Source: Pedobacter psychroterrae
GTDB taxonomy: Bacteria > Bacteroidota > Bacteroidia > Sphingobacteriales > Sphingobacteriaceae
Assembly (NCBI RefSeq): GCF_004331695.1
Contig: NZ_SJSL01000002.1
Coordinates: 124,001-188,000, forward strand
Reading direction: 5' to 3'
Length of the DNA stretch: 64,000 bases
The position numbers were made by a program, and so were the translations under genes. The stretch's first letter is position 1. Every line of letters begins with the position of its first letter. Shown here piece by piece: positions 34,338 to 43,900 of this stretch. The notes below the pieces were generated by a model. That model made no database searches, was not told the origin of the DNA, and saw nothing but the letters and a program-made list of their open reading frames with translations.

Positions 34338-35117
34338 ATGGAACAATATTATGGAATATGCAGGGTAGCTGTTGCGCCTCTTCGCCCTGAGCCCTCAGAT
34401 AAGTCAGAAATCAGTACACAACTACTTTTTGGAGATCATGTGGAGATACTGGAGAAGGAAGAGAGGTGGTGGAAGATACGTAATGGATATGATCACTATG
34501 AGGGATGGATGGACTTCAGACAGTTGGCACCCCTATCAATGGAAGCCTTTGTAGCCAATCATAACTGTAATTTCCTTGTGCCCGCACAGATAAATAATAT
34601 GCTGATAGATGCAGAAGGCAGTAAGTATTACCTGTCGCCATCTAGTAACTTGCCGCTGTACCATGAAGGATTTTGCTATTTGGATAGCACTAAATATGAG
34701 GTGGTATTTAAGCCACATATAGTTGTTGCAGGAGCGGAGCGAACGATCATCGATACCGCTTTGTTTTTCCAGAATGTACCTTATCTATGGGGTGGAAAAA
34801 ACATGTTTGGTATGGATTGCTCTGGCTTTGTACAAACGGTGTTTAAGCTAAACGGCATAAAGTTAAACCGCGATGCATGGCAACAAGCTGAACAAGGCAG
34901 TACAGTGGATTTCCTGACGGAAGTAAAACCTGGGGATGTAGCCTTTTTTGACAATGCAGATGGCAGGATCACCCATGTGGGTATCATGATGAGTCCTTCC
35001 GAGATCATCCATGCATCAGCAAAGGTGCACATTGATCCAATTGATAATCAGGGAATTTATAATGTGGAGCAAGGAAAGTACACGCACAAACTCAGAATTA
35101 TAAAAAGATACATGTAA
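34338..35117 (+). CDS. NlpC/P60 (C40) cell-wall peptidase with SH3-like N-terminus
   Basis: The 259-residue protein has a bacterial SH3-like segment at about 10-60 (HVEILEKEERWWKIRNGYDHYEGWMD) and a second beta-rich region, then the C40 catalytic domain with C161 in MDCSGFVQ, H213 in THVGIMM and H227 in IIHASAK. Such enzymes cut gamma-D-Glu-diamino acid bonds in peptidoglycan stem peptides. No signal peptide is evident, so it may act in the cytoplasm on recycled muropeptides or be exported otherwise. TTAATTTG ends 4 nt before its ATG, one mismatch from a -7 box. It is 45 bases ahead of the first large alpha-2-macroglobulin-like gene. Confidence 0.88.
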   Translation: MEQYYGICRVAVAPLRPEPSDKSEISTQLLFGDHVEILEKEERWWKIRNGYDHYEGWMDFRQLAPLSMEAFVANHNCNFLVPAQINNMLIDAEGSKYYLSPSSNLPLYHEGFCYLDSTKYEVVFKPHIVVAGAERTIIDTALFFQNVPYLWGGKNMFGMDCSGFVQTVFKLNGIKLNRDAWQQAEQGSTVDFLTEVKPGDVAFFDNADGRITHVGIMMSPSEIIHASAKVHIDPIDNQGIYNVEQGKYTHKLRIIKRYM

Positions 35118-35162
35118 AAGTTTTTTATTGTAACTTAACGCGTGCAATAAAAAACTAACCAA

Positions 35163-38100
35163 ATGGATAAACTTGTACGCTCTCTGTTATTGCTATGCCT
35201 TGTGGCAAACAGCTTATTTGCGCAAAAGAAACTAACGGCAAGTAGCGTTGCGGGTCATTATACACATATTTATCGCTTGACGGATAAGGAAACCTATTTG
35301 ATTGCTTCAAAGTCAGGTTCTGTTATCAATGACAGCTTTATGCATACGTTAGTTGATTCCTTTTACAACGACATTAAAAAACCATATACCAGGGTACTAC
35401 CTTACGGTAATTACCTGCATGTAAGAGCAATAAAAAACGAACTGAGCTATGAGCTTGTTCCAGTGTATAATGTAGACACCAAGCTCATTGATAACAAAAA
35501 CGACTTCTCTTTTGCAGTAACGGATTTAAAAGGAAATCTCATCAGCGGAGCTGAGGTGATTGAAGGTAAAGGAAAGCGGATAAAATATGATGAAGCGAGC
35601 AAACTTTACCTGACACGAAAGGTGGCGGATGGAGCAGTTATCGTTGTGAAATACAATGATATCAGCAATTACTTTCACTTTGAAAGGGACGAATATCAGA
35701 GAAATCGGATAAAGAAAGTATCGGGTCCGAGAAATAAAAAGCCGGTTCTGGAAAAGTCAAAAGTGGCTGACTATAAAGGGTACATGGTTTATAATAAACC
35801 TAAATATAAACCGCTCGATACAGTAAAGTTTAAAGCTTATTTGGTCACTAAGAAAGGGAAAGCGCTAAAAAATAAACAGCTAAGGGTAGACCTTCTAGCT
35901 CAATATGGGGATAGGCCGGGGAAGACACTTACTGTGCTAAATCCTTATCATGAAGGCGGTTATGAATACAGTTTTGTGCTGGGTGACAGTTTGGATTTGA
36001 CGCTTGACAATCATTATGTTATTGCCCTGTTTGAAAATAAAGGAAAGGAATGGAAGGAAGTGATAGGGCAACCATTTAGATATGAGGATTATGAACTTAA
36101 ATCGATAGACTTCAAAATACGGGCAGATAAGGAGGTTCATCGCCGGGGCAGCCCTGTAACTATTTTTATGAAGGCAAGTGATGAAAATGAACTCACTGTA
36201 CCGGATGGGAGAGTGGAGATAATCATAAAGAGCAGCTCCGTGACTGCTTACCATGACAATAAAGTATTTGTAAAGGACAGCTTGTGGACCAAAAGCATCA
36301 ACCTGGATCCCATCGGAGAAACCAAGTTGATATTGCCGGATACCATTTTTCCAAATGCAAACATGTATTACACTGTGATAGCTAGGTTTTTAAACAGTAA
36401 TAATGAAAGCCGCACAAATAGCATAGGCCTGCAGTATACCACGCAAAACAGGGAAATAAAAATAGACCATAAAAAAGACAGCTTGCAAATCGATTATCTG
36501 GTGAACGGTGTTTCTACTTCACAAAGGGCTGTAATCTATACATCTTATCCATATAGCGATGACAAGGATTCGGTTCAGTTAACACTTCCCAAGCGTATTA
36601 AATTAAATTATGCAGCAAGTGATTACCTGATAAAAACTGAAGGCGGACTTACCCATCAGCTGACGCTCAAAAATTTGAATATCAACTTAGGTATTTCAGC
36701 TTTACAGAGCAAAGATTCACTCCGGATCATTATAGATAATAAGCATAGGGTTCCTTTCTGGTATACACTGTTTTCAGGCGACAAAATCTTTTTAAGGGGC
36801 TATACAAATACACTGGATACGATAGTAAAACATACGGGACGTAAGACTGCCCATATCCGCATTGATGACATTTTGGATGGGTGGCCATTCAGCCGGGAGG
36901 CAAGCGCCAGTTATTCCCCTTACGACTTAAATGTAAATCTTACTGCTCCCGAGATTGTATACCCCGGTCAAAAAGTAAATATGCAGGTCAAAGTGACTGA
37001 TGTTGACGATCAGCCGGTTTCAGGAACTGACGTGACAGCCTATGCTTATACCGCGAAATTTAAAGAACTGAATACCGTGTACCTCCCGGATTTTGACAAA
37101 ACTTTTCAGGGCAGAATGCTCAAGGAAAGAGGAGCGCTTGAAGACCTATCACTAGTCGGTAGGATGAACCTGGACTGGGATAAATGGAGTAAGCAGCTTG
37201 GCCTGGATACCATTGAATACTACAGGTTTACTCAAACAAAAAGTTTGTTTTCCGTTGAGGAGCGTAATAATGATACAACTGCTGTTATTGCGCCGTTTGC
37301 GGTAAAGGATGGTAAAGTCCTGCCTGTCCACATCCTGTATATCGATGAAGTACCTGTGTTTTTTAATCAGGCCGATCAGCTTAAAAGGTATGCCTTTTCT
37401 GTAAGGCCGGGTATCCATACCATCCGCATGCGAACCAGCGAATACATACTTACTTTGGAAAACGTAGAAGTTCAGAAAGGGATTAAGACGATAATAAGTG
37501 CCCATGCTGATTTGCTGAATGAGCAAGTAAAAGTTACTGCTGCACCTCCTGAACTTACCAATTTTGAAGCCTCGTTGCTCAACAAATACATGATTCGCGT
37601 AAAAGATAATTTTAACGGGAACATGACGGTAATTAGAACGGATGACGTGGAGTATCTTTTAAATGCACCACCTAATGTAGCCACGAAAAAAGATCTGCTA
37701 ATTGGTCCCATTAGAGAGAACTACCTGAACTTTATCTCAGGAAGTCTTTACCAGAATTTCATAAAAGAACCTGACTATGTTTATACTTTTTCCCCAAACC
37801 TGATTAAGCAAAAGTCATGGGGAGGCAAATATGTTTTCAATCCTGGTTTGGGGATATCGGCCCTCGGATCTGATGACTACAAGCAATATCCCTTAAAAAA
37901 TGGGGAGATAGACAGCTTGTGGTCGGAATATCTGGATCTTCGAAGCCACACAACCCCGCTCTTCAATAATGTAAATCGTCATGGCATAGGGAAAACCGGG
38001 AAGGTGGAGATGAAATTAGATTCAAGCATTGTAAAAGCAATGCCTTTTGTGAAAAATGTCATTATTTATAAGAACGATGAGCCATCATTTTTACAAGTAC

Positions 38101-40910
38101 ATCCTGGAAATGTTGGCTACCTCAGTCCACTTGACGAGGGTAGGTACAGGGTTTTATATCTTTTTAAGGATAACCGCTATTTCGTGGCACATGATGTTCA
38201 GATCTTTGCTAACGGAACAAATTATTTTCAATGGAAAGATCTTAAAGTTCAGGCCGCAGATAGTTTGAGTGTCAAGCTAGACAAATACATCAAATCAGTT
38301 GGTTTCAATAATATTTATGCGGGTTATGTCAAAGATTTGGTTTCTGAAAGGCTCAATGAGTTATACTTTGACCCTTCAGTATTCACCCTCACAATGAAGG
38401 GCCGTGTTTTGGATCAAGAAAAACAGCCAATTCCTGGTGTATCTGTCAAACTTGTAGCTGTCAATCACGGGACCACTACAGATAACCTTGGCTATTTCCA
38501 GCTCAAAGTTCCTAAAAAGGGAAAAGTCCGTTTTACAAATATTGGCTTTCTAAGCGTCGAAATCGACATAGCTAACATGGACGTCGGGGAGATTGTGCTC
38601 AACGAAATGAATAACCTTTTGGAGGAAGTGGTAGTAGCGGGCGAGTCGCCCAGGACCAGGTCGGTGACCACCGGATCAAGTTTTATAGTACATGGCACTA
38701 ATATAAATTCTCAGGCTGCCGTCCGTATAAGAGGCTTATCTACCGCTTCAAACTCAACTAAAACCCTGATTTTTGTGGATGGACTGCCATACGACAAGGA
38801 CATCAGTAGCCTCGATCCCAATCTCATTGCAGAAATGAATGTTTTAAAAGGGGACGACGCCACAGCAATATATGGTAGCAAGGCTGCCAATGGGGTAATC
38901 TTGATCAAAACCAAAGGAGGTAACCTGCTGCAGGCTACACCTCTGGAAGGTCAGTCGGACAATTCTATCATGCGTACCAATTTCTCTGACTACGCTATCT
39001 GGCAGCCTAAGTTGATCACCGACAATGAAGGTAAAGCATCATTCACTGTAAAATTCCCTGATGACATCACCAACTGGACTACCAGATTGGTGGCCATGAA
39101 TGGTAGGAAACAAGGAGGACTATTGGAAACAAACATCAAATCATTCAAGACCCTAAGTGCCAATTTTGTATCTCCAATTTTTGCTATAGCAGGAGATTCC
39201 ATAAATGTGATCGGCAAACTGATGAACTACACCAATATGAATGAAAAGGCCGTCCGCAGATTCAGCTTTAACGATACTGCGCTCCTTAGCAGCGAGGTGA
39301 TTTTCAAAAACGCTCACATAGACACCATGGCTGTACTAGCCAGGGGAAGCGGTAAAAGCGGAGCCGATAGCCTGAAATTTCAATATACCATGAAGCAGGA
39401 CAATGGCTACTTCGACGGGGAAATTAGAAAGATTCCATTATTTCAAGCCGGAATGACAGAAACCAAAGGGGTCTTTAGCGCATTGACGAAAGATACCACC
39501 ATCACGTATCAGTTTGATGCAGATCTGGGCAAGGTGACTTTGAGGGCAGAAGCTTCAGTATTTCCAACTCTGCTGGATGAAATGGAGAAGTTGCGCAATT
39601 ATGAGTATTTATGCAATGAGCAACTCGCCTCAAAGCTGAAGGCATTACTGTTAGAGAAAACAGTTCGTAAATACCTTGGTCAGGACTTTAAAGAAGAAAA
39701 GCACATCAAGGAATTACTAAAAAAGCTTCAGGTAAACAGACGCCTTGAAGGTACCTGGGGCTGGTGGCAAAATAGCGGAGAGGAAATGTGGATCAGTCTG
39801 CATGTGGTAGAAACCCTTTTGGAAGCACAAAAGCAAGGATATACCATTTCGCTGGATAAGGATAAGTTATACGCCTACCTGGTCAATAAATTGGCAGGAA
39901 CAAACAGTTTTGACCAGATCTATGCGGTCAGACTTTTAAAGATGCTGAACGAGAAATATTATATCGAAGATTGGATCCAAGCTATAGAAAAGCAAAGCCT
40001 GGTGGTAAAAAAGCAGCATCCTGAGTATGAGCAGCCGCTATATGAGAAATTGCAGATAATGGAACTGAGACAGATGGCAGACATGCCTGTAGACATCAAC
40101 TGGTTACTTTCTATAAAAAAGCAAACCATGTTTGGCAATATCTACTGGGGTGCTTCCGGTTACAGGTTCTGGGACAATAGCATTCAGAATACGCTTTTGG
40201 CGTATCAAATACTAAAGGCCACAAACAAACATAAGAATGAGTTGGATGCTATTTTAAGGTATTTTCTGGAACAAAGAAAAGACGGGAAATGGCGAAATAC
40301 ATTTGAATCTTCGCTGATCCTCAAGACAATACTTCCGGATCTTATTGCCGAAGGTAAGAAGCATGAGCCCGCCACCATAGCGTTGAACAATTCAGAAACG
40401 ATAACAGCTTTTCCATATACCAGCATCATCGAACCCGCAAAGGCTATAACATTAACAAAAAAAGGGGATGCTCCGGTTTACTTTACTGCATTTCAGCAGT
40501 TCAATAATCCTAAACCTGAGAAAGTGAGCAAAGACTTTAACGTAAAAACTACTTTTTTACAAGGCAACGTGTCGGTCAAAGACTTAAAGCCTGGTAAATT
40601 GACTATTCTTAGTGTGGAAGTAGAGGCTCGCGCCGATGCCGACTATGTGATGATAGAAATACCTATCCCCGCAGGCTGCTCCTATGAAAATAAGATGCAA
40701 GCGTTCTGGGGTGTTGAAACACACCGCGAATACTTCAAACACAAAACATCCATATTCTGCACTAAACTGAAGCAAGGGAAGTATACTTTCAATATTGAAC
40801 TGATGCCTAGATACTCAGGTAATTACATTTTAAATCCCGCAAAGGCGGAAATGATGTATTTTCCTGTATTTTATGGCAGAGAGGGAATGAAGAAGGTAAT
40901 AATCAAATGA
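35163..40910 (+). CDS. Chimeric alpha-2-macroglobulin-like protein with inserted TonB-plug segment, copy 1
   Basis: The 1,915-residue secreted protein (signal peptide ending SLFAQ at about 21) begins with beta-rich macroglobulin domains, including an MG2-like VYNKPKYKPLDTVKFKAY near 210. At about 1077-1165 it has a CarboxypepD_reg-like domain (GRVLDQEKQPIPGVSVKL), and at about 1167-1255 a TonB-receptor plug-like segment (AAVRIRGLSTASNSTKTLIFVDG, split here for length, and AIYGSKAANGVILIKTK). The central A2M domain follows (WQPKLITDNEGKASFTVKFP, about 1280), then the helical thioester domain with YEYLCNEQ (C1484, Q1487), the CxEQ thioester motif. No barrel follows the plug. It is likely a periplasmic or outer-membrane protease trap or substrate-capture protein. 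A paralogue starts 41 bases downstream. Confidence 0.83.
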   Translation: MDKLVRSLLLLCLVANSLFAQKKLTASSVAGHYTHIYRLTDKETYLIASKSGSVINDSFMHTLVDSFYNDIKKPYTRVLPYGNYLHVRAIKNELSYELVPVYNVDTKLIDNKNDFSFAVTDLKGNLISGAEVIEGKGKRIKYDEASKLYLTRKVADGAVIVVKYNDISNYFHFERDEYQRNRIKKVSGPRNKKPVLEKSKVADYKGYMVYNKPKYKPLDTVKFKAYLVTKKGKALKNKQLRVDLLAQYGDRPGKTLTVLNPYHEGGYEYSFVLGDSLDLTLDNHYVIALFENKGKEWKEVIGQPFRYEDYELKSIDFKIRADKEVHRRGSPVTIFMKASDENELTVPDGRVEIIIKSSSVTAYHDNKVFVKDSLWTKSINLDPIGETKLILPDTIFPNANMYYTVIARFLNSNNESRTNSIGLQYTTQNREIKIDHKKDSLQIDYLVNGVSTSQRAVIYTSYPYSDDKDSVQLTLPKRIKLNYAASDYLIKTEGGLTHQLTLKNLNINLGISALQSKDSLRIIIDNKHRVPFWYTLFSGDKIFLRGYTNTLDTIVKHTGRKTAHIRIDDILDGWPFSREASASYSPYDLNVNLTAPEIVYPGQKVNMQVKVTDVDDQPVSGTDVTAYAYTAKFKELNTVYLPDFDKTFQGRMLKERGALEDLSLVGRMNLDWDKWSKQLGLDTIEYYRFTQTKSLFSVEERNNDTTAVIAPFAVKDGKVLPVHILYIDEVPVFFNQADQLKRYAFSVRPGIHTIRMRTSEYILTLENVEVQKGIKTIISAHADLLNEQVKVTAAPPELTNFEASLLNKYMIRVKDNFNGNMTVIRTDDVEYLLNAPPNVATKKDLLIGPIRENYLNFISGSLYQNFIKEPDYVYTFSPNLIKQKSWGGKYVFNPGLGISALGSDDYKQYPLKNGEIDSLWSEYLDLRSHTTPLFNNVNRHGIGKTGKVEMKLDSSIVKAMPFVKNVIIYKNDEPSFLQVHPGNVGYLSPLDEGRYRVLYLFKDNRYFVAHDVQIFANGTNYFQWKDLKVQAADSLSVKLDKYIKSVGFNNIYAGYVKDLVSERLNELYFDPSVFTLTMKGRVLDQEKQPIPGVSVKLVAVNHGTTTDNLGYFQLKVPKKGKVRFTNIGFLSVEIDIANMDVGEIVLNEMNNLLEEVVVAGESPRTRSVTTGSSFIVHGTNINSQAAVRIRGLSTASNSTKTLIFVDGLPYDKDISSLDPNLIAEMNVLKGDDATAIYGSKAANGVILIKTKGGNLLQATPLEGQSDNSIMRTNFSDYAIWQPKLITDNEGKASFTVKFPDDITNWTTRLVAMNGRKQGGLLETNIKSFKTLSANFVSPIFAIAGDSINVIGKLMNYTNMNEKAVRRFSFNDTALLSSEVIFKNAHIDTMAVLARGSGKSGADSLKFQYTMKQDNGYFDGEIRKIPLFQAGMTETKGVFSALTKDTTITYQFDADLGKVTLRAEASVFPTLLDEMEKLRNYEYLCNEQLASKLKALLLEKTVRKYLGQDFKEEKHIKELLKKLQVNRRLEGTWGWWQNSGEEMWISLHVVETLLEAQKQGYTISLDKDKLYAYLVNKLAGTNSFDQIYAVRLLKMLNEKYYIEDWIQAIEKQSLVVKKQHPEYEQPLYEKLQIMELRQMADMPVDINWLLSIKKQTMFGNIYWGASGYRFWDNSIQNTLLAYQILKATNKHKNELDAILRYFLEQRKDGKWRNTFESSLILKTILPDLIAEGKKHEPATIALNNSETITAFPYTSIIEPAKAITLTKKGDAPVYFTAFQQFNNPKPEKVSKDFNVKTTFLQGNVSVKDLKPGKLTILSVEVEARADADYVMIEIPIPAGCSYENKMQAFWGVETHREYFKHKTSIFCTKLKQGKYTFNIELMPRYSGNYILNPAKAEMMYFPVFYGREGMKKVIIK

Positions 40911-40951
40911 TATTAATTTAAATATGTTGTAGTTCACATAAAGCCACTTTA

Positions 40952-43900
40952 ATGAAACGACTCTTCTTTATTCTTTTTCTGTTGGCCTGTGGTATCGGCA
41001 GCTCTTATGGTCAGAAAAAACTCAGTTCCAGCCAAACTTCCAGCCAATATACCTATGTCTACAGATTGACCAATCAGGAAGCGTTTGATATGGCTGCTGA
41101 TCCTGCTCTAAACGTGGAAAAGGACATGCTGCATAGCTTGGTCGACTCTTTTAAGCATGATCTTAAGTTCGATTATCCCAAAAAGCTTCCCTATGGGAAT
41201 TACCTTTATGTGAAGGTCGTTAAAAATTACTTCGACTACAGGTTGGTAGCAGTGCAGAATGTAAAGATTAGTTTTATCAATGACGGAGACGATTTTAGGC
41301 TTATTGTTGCAGATTTGAATGGCAAACCGATCGATAATGCTGATGTACTTCAGGGAGGGAGTAAAAAGTTGCGATTCGATCCCATATCTCGATCTTACAT
41401 CGGAAGTTTAAATACCAAGATCAAACTACTCAGCGTGGTTCATGAAGGTGTATACAATTGTTTTACATATAATTATCAAAAGCCTGCCCGCAAAAAGAAA
41501 AAAGATTCCAATTCCCAACGGAATGAAGAGGCATTTAACGACAAATACATTGGCCAAGTGATCTTTAACAAACCCAAATACAAACCAAGGGATAGTGTTA
41601 AATTCAAGGCTTTCTTGGTAGCCCGAACGGGAAAGGCGCTGAAAAATAAGCCGCTCAGAGTCGAGTTGAGACATGATGGTAAGCATAGTATCCTGGTCGT
41701 TACTATAAAGCCGTATTGGAAAGGGGGCTACGAAGGCAGTTTTGTATTGGCCGATAGCATGAAACTAAAGTTGGACAATAGTTATACAATTGATTTTAAG
41801 GTTTGGAATAAAAATAAATGGGCGACGATCTCGTCCGGAACAATTAATTATGAAGACTATGAACTCAATTCTACTTCCTTTTTTGTTCGCTCTGATAAAA
41901 CACAGCAGTATCCGGGTGTACCCATTACCTTTTACCTTAAAGCCACAGATGAAAACGGCTTAGCCATTCCAGATGGTAGAGTAGCGGTTGCTGTCAATGC
42001 AGGAAATGTTACCCAACGGTTTGCTAATTCTGATTTTGTAAAGTCGGTATTGTGGACGACTAGTCTGAATCTGGATCCCCTGGGAGAAACCAAATTGGTG
42101 TTGCCAGACAGTATCTTTCCTAAAGTAAACATGGGCCTGACGGTAGATTTTACTTTTCGGAACAGTAACAATGAAGTAAGAAATGCACAAAGATACGTCT
42201 ACTACAATTATGAAAAGAAAGAACTGGTAACCAGACTAGAAGCTGATAGTGTATTCATCGACTTCTTCCACAATGGGCAAACGGTGCAACAAAAGGCTAA
42301 ACTCTATACGACAATTAGCAACTTTGAAAATAAGGACTCTGCAGAGGTTATTCTTCCTGCAAGGCTTCCTTTCAACCCCCAGGCGCTCGGGTACTCTGTA
42401 AAGCTAGTCGATGGGACGGAATATTCTTCAAATTTTGACTATTTTATGGCTGATTTCAAACTTAGCGCGACTCATAGCAAGGATTCTCTTAAGCTCAACA
42501 TCAGCAATGCACAGCACATTCCATTTTGGTATACCGTTTTTGCTAATGACAAGGCAGTAGAGAGGGGATATACCATCAAACTGGATACAGCCATGGCTTT
42601 CCATGAAAATGAAATGGCCGAAATCAGTATAGGCTACCTTTGGAAAGGAAATATGCAGTACGCCAATCGGAAGGCTTTTTATAACAAACAAGACCTAAAA
42701 ATTAGCCTGGAGGCACCCGAGGTGGTTTATCCGGGTGAGACTGTACAAATGCAAGTGAAGGTCACCGATATGGAGGCAAAACCAGTAGCCAATACAGATC
42801 TTACCGCTTATGCTTATACAGCAAAGTTCCCGGAGGAAAGTGATTTATATCCACTGGCCATTAACGAAGCAGCCCAGATAAGGCCCGCAAAATCATTGCC
42901 TTCCAGTCCGTTCCCGTTGGAAAAACTAGGCAATGTGCCGCTGGAATGGAGTAAATGGCATCAGAAATTCGGATTGGACAGCATCGTTTATTATCAGTTC
43001 AGTTACCCCGATGAACTGTATATCGGTCAGGAAAGTATTAAAAGCAATGAGGCGGTGGTCGTTCCATTTGCGATTGAAAAAGGGCAAATAGATCCTGCAT
43101 ATATTGTTTACGTCGATGACCAACCTGTTTATTACGTCAATGCAGACCAGCTTAGTCACTACGCATTCCAGGTTAGTCCTGGCCGCCATAAAATTGAAAT
43201 CCTAACACTCACACATCATATTACTATGCAGCATGATTTTAAGAGTGGCTTCAAAACCATCATGGGAATTGCTTCCAATCTTGCAAATACCAAAGCACAG
43301 GTAAGAAAGATAGGAATTCTTGAATTTACCAGGCGCCTGCAGGAAATGGAAAAACACCTACTCTATGTCATGGAGAATTTTGAGCGTAATAAAGCGATTA
43401 TTTCCGGTGGAAAAGAAGACTTGTTGTTGAATCCTCCTCCAAATACGATTCCAAGGAAAGTGCTGCGGATTGGGCCGGTTGCAGAAAAGAACCTGGTATT
43501 TAAATCAGGGCTTTTAAATTTGCCATTCTTATGGCAGTCAGGTGTCGTTTATACTTTTATGGCCGATGGGGTAAAGACTGCAGTTCTCGATTCTGCCAAT
43601 AACTGGATTCCTTATGTCAATACCAGCGCTAAGGCACGTCAGTATCATCAGAATCCGATCAATCGTAGAGAGATCGATAGCATCTGGAATGATTATATGG
43701 ATCTGTCGAGCCGGAATCGTAGTTATCCCAATATCACGAAAACTATTGGTACCAATACCGGACAGTTACAGATCGAACTGGATACCTCGATTACCCGAAT
43801 GAGCAATTATCTCAAGAATATTGTCATTTACAAACAAGATGATGCACAATTCAGGCAGATTTATGGAGGCCAGAATATGTATTTCCCGCCATTAGACGAA